A DNA stretch of 64,000 bases from Streptomyces sp. NRRL S-337. Lineage in GTDB: Bacteria > Actinomycetota > Actinomycetes > Streptomycetales > Streptomycetaceae. This document shows, piece by piece, positions 24,161 to 32,639 of this stretch. Each line of letters opens with the position of its first letter. Position 1 is the first letter of the stretch. The notes under the pieces were generated by a model. The model was given only the letters and a program-made list of their open reading frames with translations. It did not search any database and was not told where the DNA came from. Both the position numbers and the translations under genes were made by a program. The stretch is taken from the NCBI RefSeq assembly GCF_000720175.1, contig NZ_JOIX01000023.1:38745-102744 (forward strand). Direction: 5' to 3'.

Positions 24161-24772
24161 TCACTTCTCGGCGATCAGCGGCTTGACCATGCTGCGCAGT
24201 TCGTCCTCGGTGAGCGGGCCGATCGAGCGGGCGGCGATCTTGCCGTGCCGGTCGATGGCGATCGTGGAGGGGATGGACTGCGGGTTGAGGCTGCCCTTGG
24301 GGAAGCGCAGCATGAGCCGGCCGGTGGGGTCGAACAGGCTCGGGTAGGGCACCTTGTGCTCTTCCTCGAAGCTGGTGGCCTGGGACTTCTGGGAGTCGCG
24401 GGTGTTGATGCCGAGGAACTGGACGCCCTTGCCCTTGGTCTCCTTGGCCACCTTGGCGAAGTTGGGCGCCTCGGCGATGCAGGGGCCGCACCACGAGCCC
24501 CAGACGTTGAGGATGACGACCTTGCCCTTGTAGTCGGCGACGTCGAGCTGCTTGCCGGTGGTGGTCTCGCCGGACAGGTCGGGGGCGGGCTGCCGGTCGG
24601 CCTTCTTGACGGTGTCGACGCCGTCCTTGCCCTGGACGAAACGGGTCTGGGCCGAGCCTCCGGAAGCACCGTCCCCGCAGGCGCTCAAGCACAGCGAGGC
24701 GGCCGCGGCCCCTGCGGCGAACAGCAGGATCCGGTGGCGGCGCGTGCGGCGGCGTGGGGCGTCAGCACTCAT
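24161..24772 (-). CDS. resA: ResA/TlpA-like extracytoplasmic thioredoxin lipoprotein
   Basis: 203 residues. Lipobox LSAC with Cys32, then a thioredoxin fold with WCGPC (Cys95, Cys98) in NVWGSWCGPCIAEAPNFAKV and the cis-Pro region SIPSTIAIDRHGK. It reduces apocytochrome c haem-binding cysteines. First gene of the resA-ccdA-resB-ccsB operon. Confidence 0.94.
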   Translation of the reverse strand: MSADAPRRRTRRHRILLFAAGAAAASLCLSACGDGASGGSAQTRFVQGKDGVDTVKKADRQPAPDLSGETTTGKQLDVADYKGKVVILNVWGSWCGPCIAEAPNFAKVAKETKGKGVQFLGINTRDSQKSQATSFEEEHKVPYPSLFDPTGRLMLRFPKGSLNPQSIPSTIAIDRHGKIAARSIGPLTEDELRSMVKPLIAEK

Positions 24773-24900
24773 GTGAAAAGTTTCGCATGGGCCGATTCCG
24801 GATCTTCCGCGCCCCCCTCGCCCGGCCTGTCCCCGACCGAAGGGGCATGTCAGGCGGCGGGGTGGCGTGCGCGCGGGGCCGGACCGGTACGGTGCGCGGT

Positions 24901-24980
24901 CACGCGGTCACGCGGTCACGCGGTCACGCGGTCACGCGGTCACGCGGTCACGCGGTCACGCGGTCACGCGGTCACGCGGT
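24901..24980. repeat. ten perfect tandem copies of an 8-bp unit (CACGCGGT)
   Basis: 80 bases made of ten identical 8-mers with no variant, preceded by a partial copy. It lies between the deacetylase-like gene and resA, in the resA upstream region. The deacetylase stop codon (TGA at 24974-24972) is inside the last unit. Perfect conservation implies recent slippage. Confidence 0.95.
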
Positions 24981-26198
24981 CGAGAGGTACTCCTTCCAGC
25001 CCTCGGCGGGCCGCGCGCCGACCGGCACCTCCTGGAGCCTGCGCAGCACCTCGGGGTCCTGGGCGTCGAGCCAGTCGGTGAGCTGCCGGAACGACACCAG
25101 ACGGACATCGCGGTTCTGCTCGTTGGCGATGTACTTGAGGGCGTCCTCGACGGCGTCCATATAAATGCCGCCGTTCCACTCCTCGAAGTGGTTGCCGATG
25201 AAGAGGGGAGCGCGGTTGGTCTCGTAGGCGCGGCGGAATCCGGAGATATATGCGTCGGTGGCCTGCTGCCGCCAGCCGGGATAGTTGGCCGGCGGGGCCT
25301 TGGTGGAGTTCTTGGACTGGTTGGCGAGGATGTTGTAGTCCATCGAGAGCACCTCGAAAGAGTGCCCCGGGAAGGGAATCTGCTGGAGCGGGAAGTCCCA
25401 GAGGCCGAACTTCTTCTTCGGCCACGTCTGGAGGCCGCCGGGCGAGCTGGCGTCGTAGCGCCAGCCGAGTGCCCGGGCGGCGGGCAGCAGATTTCTCTGG
25501 CCGAGCAGACAGGGTGTGCGGCCACCGACCAGTTCCTGCCGGTAGTCGAAAGGCAGCGGGTCGACTTCGGCGAATCCGGTATTGGTCCGCCATTTGGTGA
25601 CGAAGTCCATCGCCTGGTCAATCTCGGAGTACCACTGGCGGGGGGTCCAGTATTTGACGGAGGTCGGGGCGTCGCCGCAGAAGTGGCCGTTGAAGTGGGT
25701 GCCGATCTCGTGGCCGTCCAGCCAGGCCTGGCGGACGTACGTGAGCGTCTCCCTGATGTGGTCGTCGGCGAGGTAACCGATGGCGGAGGCGCCGGGCGGG
25801 TTGTTCGGCGGCTCGTAGAGGTGCTTTTGGGTTTCCGGCAGGAGATAGAGGCCGGAGAGGAAGAAGGTCATGGCCGCGCCGTGATCCTTGGCGAGCTGGA
25901 GAAAGCGGGGGAAGAGGCCGTTTCCGACCTCTCCCGCGCCGTCCCAGGAAAAGACCACGAACTGCGGCGGGGTCTGTCCGGGCTCCAGCCGTTCGGGTGC
26001 TTTCGGCTGGTTCGGCTGCGCGCCGTAATTCGCCGTCGAGCCGTCACCGATGAGCTTGGGGCGGGCCTGGACGGAGCTTTTGACCTTCCGCTTGTCGACG
26101 CCGACCTGCGGGCCGGAGGTGGAGCAGCCGGCGACACCCAGGGCCGCGGCTGCTCCAACTCCCAGGCCCAGCAGGTTTCGCCGACTGATCGCGCGCAT
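24972..26198 (-). CDS. polysaccharide deacetylase-like lipoprotein
   Basis: About 408 residues from ATG 26198 (TTG 26231 is a weaker upstream start). Tat/lipoprotein leader SRRNLLGLGVGAAAALGVAG with lipobox Cys25. The NodB-type fold is suggested by FVVFSWDGAG (motif 1, with the usual DDG altered) and the metal motif HEIGTHFNGHFCG. The C-terminal half has FEVLSMDYNILA and PLFIGNHFEEWNGG. It may act on peptidoglycan or other glycans outside the cell; motif 1 is unusual, so activity is uncertain. Separated from resA by the 8-bp repeat. Confidence 0.8.
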   Translation of the reverse strand: MRAISRRNLLGLGVGAAAALGVAGCSTSGPQVGVDKRKVKSSVQARPKLIGDGSTANYGAQPNQPKAPERLEPGQTPPQFVVFSWDGAGEVGNGLFPRFLQLAKDHGAAMTFFLSGLYLLPETQKHLYEPPNNPPGASAIGYLADDHIRETLTYVRQAWLDGHEIGTHFNGHFCGDAPTSVKYWTPRQWYSEIDQAMDFVTKWRTNTGFAEVDPLPFDYRQELVGGRTPCLLGQRNLLPAARALGWRYDASSPGGLQTWPKKKFGLWDFPLQQIPFPGHSFEVLSMDYNILANQSKNSTKAPPANYPGWRQQATDAYISGFRRAYETNRAPLFIGNHFEEWNGGIYMDAVEDALKYIANEQNRDVRLVSFRQLTDWLDAQDPEVLRRLQEVPVGARPAEGWKEYLSTA

Positions 26199-26345
26199 GC
26201 CCTCGTCCCCATCCGTGCTCGCCGAACTCAATATCCATATAAACGGACAATCGAGAAGTGGGCATGTTGAGCACCGGGACTCCGGGTTAATCGCCCGGAT
26301 ATTCCATTTTTACTTGGCTTTGACGTTCCGCCACCTGATGCAGAG

Positions 26346-27059
26346 TCAGGCCCCGTACGCCTTGCTCTTCCCCTTCGCCGGTTTGGCGCCGGCCAGGAGG
26401 TGGGAGGGAACCAGGTCGCGCGCCGGTTCGCTGTACCCCACCGAAATGATCTTGTCGCCGTGGAACGTGAACGACGTCAGCGAGGCCAGCGTGCACTGCC
26501 GCTTCCGCGGGTCGTGCCACAGCCGCCGCCGCTCCGCGAAGCTGCGGACGATCCAGATCGGCAGCTGGTGGCTGACCGCCACCGCCTCGTGCCCGCGCGC
26601 CGCGTCCCGTGCCGCGCCGAGCGCCGCCATCATCCGTACGACCTGTTCCAGATACGGCTCGCCCCACGAGGGCCGGAACGGATTCGTCAGGTACTTCCAG
26701 TTGCCGGGCTTCTTGAGCGCCCCGTCACCGACCCCGAAGGTCTTGCCCTCGAAGACGTTGGCCGCCTCGATCAGCCGCTCGTCGGTGGCCAGGTCGAGAC
26801 CGTGCGCCGCGGCGATCGGCGTCGCGGTCTCCTGCGCACGCTCCAGCGGCGAGGCGACGACATGGGTGATGTCCCGGTCCGCGAGGTGCTCGGCGACCCG
26901 GTCGGCCATCTTCCGCCCCAGCTCGGAGAGGTGGTAGCCGGGCCGGCGCCCGTACAGCACGCCCTCCGGGTTGTGCACCTCGCCGTGCCGCATGAGGTGG
27001 ACGACGGTGATGTCGTCACCGTTGTCGGCGGCGGAGACGTCGCTGCTGCTCTGGTTCAT
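26346..27059 (-). CDS. histidine phosphatase family protein
   Basis: 237 residues. Phosphoglycerate-mutase fold with the catalytic LMRHGEVHNPEGVLYGRRPG, then SPLERAQETATPIA and a late AVSHQLPIW. The R-H-G/E arrangement fits phosphatases of the SixA/PhoE type; the substrate is unknown. Starts six bases after the hemL stop, so co-transcribed with hemL. Confidence 0.92.
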   Translation of the reverse strand: MNQSSSDVSAADNGDDITVVHLMRHGEVHNPEGVLYGRRPGYHLSELGRKMADRVAEHLADRDITHVVASPLERAQETATPIAAAHGLDLATDERLIEAANVFEGKTFGVGDGALKKPGNWKYLTNPFRPSWGEPYLEQVVRMMAALGAARDAARGHEAVAVSHQLPIWIVRSFAERRRLWHDPRKRQCTLASLTSFTFHGDKIISVGYSEPARDLVPSHLLAGAKPAKGKSKAYGA

Positions 27060-27065
27060 TTCCCC

Positions 27066-28373
27066 TCATTCCGTCGCTTCGGCGGCGGCCCGGGCGGCGG
27101 CCGGCAGCGCGGCCGCGATCCGCTCGACGGCCGCGGTGTCGTGCGCGGTCGAGACGAACCACGACTCGAACGCGGACGGCGGGAGGTAGACACCCTGGGA
27201 CAGCATCGAGTGGAAGAACGCGGTGAAGCGGAAGGACTCCTGCGCCTTCGCCTCGTCGTAGTTGGTGACGTCCCGCTCGGTGAAGAAGACGGAGAACATG
27301 TTCCCCGCCACCTGGAGCCGGTGCGCCACGCCCTCCTTGGCCAGCGCCCCGCCGACCAGCGAGCGCAGCTCGGCGGAGACCGCGTCGACCTTCTCGTACG
27401 CGGCGTCGTCCAGCAGCCGCAGCTGCGCGACACCGGCGGCGGTGGCGATCGGGTTCCCGGACAGGGTGCCCGCCTGGTAGACCGGGCCGGCCGGGGCAAG
27501 ATGCGCCATGACATCGGCGCGGCCGCCGAACGCCGCCGCCGGGAAGCCACCGCCCATGACCTTGCCGAAGGTCATCAGATCCGGACGAACCCCATCAATC
27601 CCGTACCAACCGGCCTTGCTGACGCGGAAGCCGGTCATCACCTCGTCGGAGATGTACAGCGCGCCGTTGGCCGAGCACAGGTCCGCGAGGCCCTGGTTGA
27701 AGCCCGGCAGCGGCGGCACCACGCCCATGTTGCCGGGCGACGCCTCGGTGATCACACAGGCGATCTCGCCCGGGTGCGCGGCGAACGCGGCCCGCACCGC
27801 TTCCAGATCGTTGTACGGCAGCACGATCGTGTCGCCGGCCTGCGCGCCGGTCACGCCGGGCGTGTCGGGCAGCCCGAAGGTCGCCACGCCCGAACCGGCC
27901 GCGGCCAGCAGCGCGTCCACGTGCCCGTGGTAGCAGCCGGCGAACTTGACCACCTTGGGGCGACCGGTGAACCCGCGCGCCAGACGGATCGCCGACATCG
28001 TCGCCTCGGTGCCGGACGACACCAGGCGCACCTGCTCGACCGGCTCGATCCGGGCCACGATCTCCTCGGCCAGCTCGACCTCGCCCGCGCCGGGCGTACC
28101 GAAGGACGTGCCGCGCGCGACCGCCTCCTGGACCGCCGCGATCACCTCGGGGTGCGAGTGCCCGAGGATCATCGGCCCCCACGAGCACACGAGGTCGACG
28201 TACTCACGGCCGTCGGCGTCAGTGAGGTACGGACCGGTACCGGACACCATGAAACGGGGCGTACCGCCGACGGCGCGGAACGCCCGCACCGGTGAATTGA
28301 CGCCACCGGGCGTCACCACGGAGGCGCGCTCGAACAGCGACTGCGAAACAGGGGCTTCATACGGAAAAGACAC
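27066..28373 (-). CDS. hemL: glutamate-1-semialdehyde 2,1-aminomutase
   Basis: About 435 residues. Converts glutamate-1-semialdehyde to 5-aminolevulinate, the second step after HemA (encoded at 50 kb). GTG 28373 is chosen with AGGAT upstream (an ATG at 28391 has no site). PLP-enzyme motifs: [18 protein letters not shown], the PLP-binding [20 protein letters not shown], and the Schiff-base region [18 protein letters not shown]. The flanking histidine phosphatase is downstream in the same operon. Confidence 0.96.
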   Translation of the reverse strand: MSFPYEAPVSQSLFERASVVTPGGVNSPVRAFRAVGGTPRFMVSGTGPYLTDADGREYVDLVCSWGPMILGHSHPEVIAAVQEAVARGTSFGTPGAGEVELAEEIVARIEPVEQVRLVSSGTEATMSAIRLARGFTGRPKVVKFAGCYHGHVDALLAAAGSGVATFGLPDTPGVTGAQAGDTIVLPYNDLEAVRAAFAAHPGEIACVITEASPGNMGVVPPLPGFNQGLADLCSANGALYISDEVMTGFRVSKAGWYGIDGVRPDLMTFGKVMGGGFPAAAFGGRADVMAHLAPAGPVYQAGTLSGNPIATAAGVAQLRLLDDAAYEKVDAVSAELRSLVGGALAKEGVAHRLQVAGNMFSVFFTERDVTNYDEAKAQESFRFTAFFHSMLSQGVYLPPSAFESWFVSTAHDTAAVERIAAALPAAARAAAEATE

Positions 28374-28816
28374 TGTGATCCTGACCTGCATAAACGGGGA
28401 GGGCGGCGGCGTACGGGCACGGCCCCGGCTGACAACGGCATGGGAATCCCCGCTTGGACCACCTAAGGCGCCGCGCGGTTCCCACTCGATCCTTTTTTGA
28501 TTCCTCTCGCTTTCGACCGGGCGTCAGCCCCCGCTTGTCTGCGAAACTGGGGCGACGGACGAGTAAGTCACGCAAGCAATGGTCTCAGAGGCGCACGGGG
28601 GCGTGCGGCCGGGCGTTTCGCGCGCCGGTGACGGGGGAGGTCTCTGAGACGATGATCGGGTTGCGCGGCTGGGGCTGCGAGTGGTCGGGTGGAGATATGC
28701 ATCGCGGTGGCGAACTGGGCGAAGGAACCGATGACCGGGGTTCCGGGCGCGCCCAGCGCGGCCGTCACCGGCGCGAGACCGAAGGCATCAAGGGTGGGGA
28801 CATCAGGGGCGGCCGC
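28374..28816. other. 443-base gap upstream of hemL and of the next gene
   Basis: No gene called. Contains the palindrome GTCTCTGAGAC (28640-28650) and a GGTCTCAGAGG near 28581, possible operator sites. An in-frame ATG at 28652 (GGGAGG 11 bases upstream) could extend the following protein by 55 residues of low-complexity Gly/Arg/Asp; I prefer the shorter start. Confidence 0.5.
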
Positions 28817-29254
28817 ATGGGGGTGACCTACAAGTACTTCGGCGCGCCCAACGGCGCGACGGCGGCCCGGGTCCCGATCTCCATGCGCCCTGAGGAACTC
28901 GGCGGTGACGAGCTCGGCATGGGCGGGATGTTCACCAAGATCAAGCCGGAGACCATGGCCGCCATGGTCCTCACCGGTATAGAGGGCATACCCCTCCATA
29001 AGGTTCCGCCGCTCGAACTCGTCGTCCTCCACCCCGACTACGCCGTCGTCAAGCTCCCCATGACCGTGGTCGACCCGCTGCGCGGCATCGGCGAGGAATC
29101 GGTCGGCGCGGCCGCCTTCATCTGGTCCACGGTCCCCGACCGCGGCGGCCCCCGCGACGCCTTCGCCGTCTACCAGCTCCTCCACGAATGGCAGGACTTC
29201 AGCCACCGCCTCCACGAGGCGGGGCACCAGGCTTACTGCTTGGTGTGGCCGTAG
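28817..29254 (+). CDS. conserved actinobacterial hypothetical protein (145 aa)
   Basis: Starts with YKYFGAPNGATAARVPISMR and contains PEELGGDELGMGGMFTKIKP, PPLELVVLHPDYAVVKLPM and GEESVGAAAFIWSTVPDRGG. Reads as a compact soluble alpha/beta protein conserved in Streptomyces; no known domain or function. ATG 28817 has AGGGGC eight bases upstream. Convergent with the SDR gene. Confidence 0.8.
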   Translation: MGVTYKYFGAPNGATAARVPISMRPEELGGDELGMGGMFTKIKPETMAAMVLTGIEGIPLHKVPPLELVVLHPDYAVVKLPMTVVDPLRGIGEESVGAAAFIWSTVPDRGGPRDAFAVYQLLHEWQDFSHRLHEAGHQAYCLVWP

Positions 29255-29352
29255 CGGTTCGGTGGCTTGTTGCTCGGCGTGGGCGTAACGGTTCGGCGGG
29301 GTGCGGGTGGCGTCCGGACGGGGCGGGACGTGCCGGTGGCCGGCGGGTTGCT

Positions 29353-29416
29353 GAGCCGGTGGGTTGGTGAGCCGGTGGGTTGCTGAGCTGGTCGGTTGGT
29401 GAGCTGGTGGGTGGCC
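29353..29416. repeat. 16-bp tandem repeat, four copies
   Basis: Units start GAGC at 29353, 29369, 29385 and 29401 (GAGCCGGTGGGTTGGT type), in the junction between two converging 3' ends. A partial fifth unit lies to the left. Confidence 0.85.
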
Positions 29417-29438
29417 AGGGCTCGTAGGGCGCTGGGGC

Positions 29439-30689
29439 TCACCAGGTAGGACGGGCGGAGACTCCGCCGTCCACCACGAGATTCTGTCCGGTGATCCACG
29501 ACGCCATCGGTGAGGCGAGGAACACACAGGCGTCGCCCACGTCCTCCGGCCGCCCCAACCGCCCGGTGGGCGCCGCCGCGTGCCAGCGCCGTACTCCGTC
29601 GGGCCAGTCCTCGGCCAGCCCGGGCCGGTCGATCAGGCCCGGCGAGACGCTGTTGACACGGATGCCGTACCGGCCGTACTCCAGCGCGGCAGCGCGGGCA
29701 TGCATCACCACCGACGCCTTGGACGCGCAGTAGTGGGCGTGCTGCGGCGCCGGGCGGTCCGCCTCGATCGACGCGATATGCGTCACCGACCCGCCGCTGC
29801 CCTCCCGCATCACGGCCACCGCGGCCTGGGTGCAGGCGAACACCGAGTGCACGTTGAGGTCCGCCACCGCCCGCCAGTCGGTGAGCGACATCCCCGCCAG
29901 CTCCTGCGTCGGCTGCACCCCGGCGTTGTTCACCAGCGCGGTGAGCCGCCCGCGCCAGCCGGCCGCCTCGGCCACCAGCCGGTGGCACTCCTCCTCGACG
30001 GCCAGATCGGCCGCCAGCGCCAGCGCGCTCCCGCCGCCGTCCTCGATCCGCCCCACCAGCGCCCGCGCCGCCTCTGCGCCGGTCCGGTAATGCACCACCA
30101 CCGCCGCGCCGGCCTCCGCGAACCGCACCGCAATCCCTTGCCCGACCCCACCCGCGGCCCCGGTAACGAGCACCACGTGCCCCGAAAGATCGGGGAGGTG
30201 GGGCCGGCTCCGGGAATGAGGTTGGGGCTGGCTCTGAGGATGAGGATGGGGGTGGCTCTGAGGATGAGGATGGGCCTGGCTCTTGGGATGAAGATGGGGG
30301 CCACTCTGCGGCTGGCGAGGGGACTGGGGATCGGGCTGCGGCTGGGGCTGGGGCTGACCTGTGGCCATGCCCAATCCGTGCGCCGCGCCGTTCTCGTTGA
30401 CCTGGCTGCCCTGACCATCCTCGCTGGCTTGACCGTGCGAACCATCCGCGCTGGCCTGACCATACGGACCATCCGCGCTGTTGTGACCGTCCGAACCATT
30501 CAGGCCCTCCCGGCCGTCCCGACTGTCCGGGCCATCCCGTCTATTCGGGCTGTCCGGGCAGCCCGGACAGCCCTGACCGTCCCAGCCGTCCCAGCCGGCC
30601 TGGCCGGATCCGGCCGGTCCACCGCCGTCACCGGGAGTAGTCGCCACCCCACCACCGTTCAGGCTGAAAGGGGCCCGCTCCCCTGTCAT
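29439..30689 (-). CDS. SDR family oxidoreductase with a long repetitive N-terminal tail
   Basis: 416 residues. The C-terminal 250 are a classic SDR: VLVTGAAGGVGQGIAVRF (NAD(P)-binding TGxxxGxG), NNAGVQPTQE, and the Ser/Tyr-Lys catalytic region HAHYCASKAS, ending VDGGVSARPTW. Residues 1 to about 165 are unusual: an Asp/Gly/Ser-rich part (SADGPYGQASADGSHGQ) then Pro/Gln/His repeats (HPHPQSHPHPHPQSQPQ). ATG 30689 overlaps the cupin stop (ATGA), so the tail is translated if the coupling holds. Substrate unknown. Confidence 0.85.
   Translation of the reverse strand: MTGERAPFSLNGGGVATTPGDGGGPAGSGQAGWDGWDGQGCPGCPDSPNRRDGPDSRDGREGLNGSDGHNSADGPYGQASADGSHGQASEDGQGSQVNENGAAHGLGMATGQPQPQPQPDPQSPRQPQSGPHLHPKSQAHPHPQSHPHPHPQSQPQPHSRSRPHLPDLSGHVVLVTGAAGGVGQGIAVRFAEAGAAVVVHYRTGAEAARALVGRIEDGGGSALALAADLAVEEECHRLVAEAAGWRGRLTALVNNAGVQPTQELAGMSLTDWRAVADLNVHSVFACTQAAVAVMREGSGGSVTHIASIEADRPAPQHAHYCASKASVVMHARAAALEYGRYGIRVNSVSPGLIDRPGLAEDWPDGVRRWHAAAPTGRLGRPEDVGDACVFLASPMASWITGQNLVVDGGVSARPTW
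30206..30301. repeat. 24-bp tandem repeat, four copies, inside the SDR tail
   Basis: Units at 30206, 30230, 30254 and 30278 (GGCTCTGAGGATGAGGATGG type). 24 bases give eight residues, so copies change the His/Pro/Gln/Ser tail without shifting frame. Confidence 0.85.
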
Positions 30690-31252
30690 GGCCGGCTCAG
30701 CGCGGCGATCCGCGCTGCCTCCCGGGGAAACCGCGCGGCCAATTCGGCGGCGTCCCCGTGCTCGTAGTCCTCGAAGGTGAAACCGGGCGCCATCGTGCAG
30801 CCGAACAGCGTCCAGGAGCCGCCGTCGGCGACCTCGGCGGCCATCCACGTCCCGGCCGGAACGGTGAACTGAACGTGCTGCCCACCCAGGACGTCCGGCC
30901 CGAGGACGACCGTACGGGCCGCGCGGCCATCCGGAGTGCTCGCCCCGCAGCCCTCGGTCCCCTGGGGCTGCCCGTCTCCCTCGGGCCCTTCGGTCAGCAG
31001 GAAGAGGGTGAGCGGATCGCCCCGGTAGAAGTGCCAGATCTCGTCGGTGGGCAGCCGGTGCAGGGCGCAGTAGTCGCCCGGCTCGGCGGTCAGCAGCATC
31101 ACGATCGCCGTACCCTCGGGCCGTCCGTCGGACCGGGGCGGGCCCGCCCACGTAGGCCGGAACCGCCCGCCCTCACGCGGCAACGGCACCAGGCCGTAGA
31201 AATCGACCAGCTCCTCGGGGAGCGGATCGCGGGACGTGCGGTGCTCGGCCAT
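30686..31252 (-). CDS. cupin domain protein (DUF985 family)
   Basis: 188 residues. Cupin motifs: ALHRLPTDEIWHFYRGDPLT (first, His/Glu ligand region) and VQFTVPAGTWMAAEV (second, altered), with FGCTMAPGFTFEDYEHG at the end, typical of DUF985. The first of two coupled genes (stop overlaps the SDR start). Divergent from the MazG-like gene. Confidence 0.88.
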   Translation of the reverse strand: MAEHRTSRDPLPEELVDFYGLVPLPREGGRFRPTWAGPPRSDGRPEGTAIVMLLTAEPGDYCALHRLPTDEIWHFYRGDPLTLFLLTEGPEGDGQPQGTEGCGASTPDGRAARTVVLGPDVLGGQHVQFTVPAGTWMAAEVADGGSWTLFGCTMAPGFTFEDYEHGDAAELAARFPREAARIAALSRP

Positions 31253-31443
31253 CTGCAGCGTGCCCCTTCCCACCAGCCAGCAGCAATACGGGCGTTGTGC
31301 ACGGCGAGTTCGTGCACGGCAGTTCGTACGCGGAGCGATTCGTCGTCGGCGTTTCACCTAAGGCGGTGCACATGCCGGGCTTCACATACGGCGGTTCATC
31401 CACACTAGGCGCGTACGCCACCGGACACGGGCACAATCGGGCC

Positions 31444-31824
31444 ATGTCCGATACGCCTCCGCCCGTCGACACCTCGTCCGTGCCTCCGGCCGACTCCCCG
31501 TCAGCCATCTGGGAAACCGTCGACCACCTGGTGCGCTGGCTCGACAGCGAAAGCACGCTGCCACCGGAACAGGAGCGGCTGCTGCGCATCCTGAAGCTCT
31601 CCGAGGAGGCGGGCGAGGTCGCGCAGGCCGTGATCGGCGCCACCGGCCAGAACCCGCGCAAGGGTCACAGCCACACCTGGGACGACGTGCACAGCGAGCT
31701 GTGCGATGTGATCCTCACGGCGATGGTGGCGCTCCGGACGCTGACTCCGGAGGCGCGGCAGGTCTTCGAAGGAAATATGGGGCGGGTCGCCGGGCGGGTG
31801 CCGCGGCCGCTGTCCGCGGACTGA
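31444..31824 (+). CDS. MazG-like nucleotide pyrophosphohydrolase
   Basis: 126 residues from ATG 31444; an ATG at 31297 in frame lies over the divergent cupin 5' end and is rejected. Single MazG-type core: ILKLSEEAGEVAQAVIGATG (the ExxE) with WDDVHSELCDVILTAMVALRT (ExxD). Probably hydrolyses (d)NTPs or related nucleotides as a dimer. Confidence 0.85.
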   Translation: MSDTPPPVDTSSVPPADSPSAIWETVDHLVRWLDSESTLPPEQERLLRILKLSEEAGEVAQAVIGATGQNPRKGHSHTWDDVHSELCDVILTAMVALRTLTPEARQVFEGNMGRVAGRVPRPLSAD

Positions 31825-31850
31825 ACACCCTCCCTCGGCAACCGCCCGCC

Positions 31851-32519
31851 CTACGGCTGCTCCGCCGTCAGATAGCGCTGGATCGTGGGCGCCAGCCAGG
31901 CGATGACCTCCTCATTGCTGAGGGCGACGGCCGGCGCGAGGTGCAGTACGTAGCGACACAGCGCCATGCCGAGTATCTGGGAGGCGATCAACGCCGCGCG
32001 CTTCGGGGCCTCCTCGGGGACCGGGCACACCGCCGTGAGCACCGGCCTGATCTGTTCGGCGAACACCCCGCGCATCCGCTCCGCGCCTGCTTCGTTCGTC
32101 GCACCGACGCGCAACATGCCGGTCAGCACCTCATCGCCCTCCCACCGCTCAAGGAAGTGGCGTACGAGCCGGGCGCCGGCTTCTTCTCGCGGTACGTGGC
32201 TCAGGTCGGGCGCGTGCACCTCGATCTCAGAGGCGGCCGCGAAGAGACCGGCCTTGTTGCCGTAGTAGCGCATGACCATCGACGGGTCGATGCCCGCTTC
32301 GCGCGCGATGGCGCGGATCGTGGCGCGCTCATAGCCGTCCGCGGCGAAGCGGTCACGGGCGGCGGCCAGGATCGCGGCCCGGGTCGCGGCGGACCGGCGG
32401 GGCGGGTCCGCGGGACCGGCGGACGGGACGCCGGCAGCGGCGTCAGCGCCGGTGTCCGAGGCCGCAGATTCGGCGGGGGCGTCGGGCTCAGCAGTAGTAA
32501 GAGGGCGATCGTGCGGCAT
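31851..32519 (-). CDS. TetR family repressor of the divergent monooxygenase
   Basis: 222 residues, disordered Ala/Asp-rich first 40, then HTH TRAAILAAARDRFAADGYER, ATIRAIAREAGIDPSMVMRY, YGNKAGLF. C-terminal domain of average length. ATG 32519 is inside the operator array. Three CAAC-N4-GTTG sites in the 120-base divergent gap suggest it represses itself and the FAD monooxygenase. Confidence 0.92.
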   Translation of the reverse strand: MPHDRPLTTAEPDAPAESAASDTGADAAAGVPSAGPADPPRRSAATRAAILAAARDRFAADGYERATIRAIAREAGIDPSMVMRYYGNKAGLFAAASEIEVHAPDLSHVPREEAGARLVRHFLERWEGDEVLTGMLRVGATNEAGAERMRGVFAEQIRPVLTAVCPVPEEAPKRAALIASQILGMALCRYVLHLAPAVALSNEEVIAWLAPTIQRYLTAEQP

Positions 32520-32604
32520 GTCAACAACTGTAGGCCAACGCCTGTTGACATGCCAAGCCGACGCGCCTTACGGTTGCCAACAAGCGTTGACCAACATGCG
32601 TTGG
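32517..32604. promoter_or_regulatory. operator array of the TetR/monooxygenase divergon
   Basis: CAACGCCTGTTG (32536-32547), CAACAAGCGTTG (32578-32589) and CAACATGCGTTG (32592-32603) share CAAC-N4-GTTG. A 10-bp inverted repeat CATGTCAACA/TGTTGACATG (32517-32552) encloses the first. Confidence 0.75.
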
Positions 32605-32639
32605 CATAGGCCCAGGCGCACGCAGAGGAGGCGGAAGCC

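Noticed and set aside
24901..24980. CRISPR-like array
   Set aside because: Units are contiguous 8-mers without spacers, and no cas genes are present.
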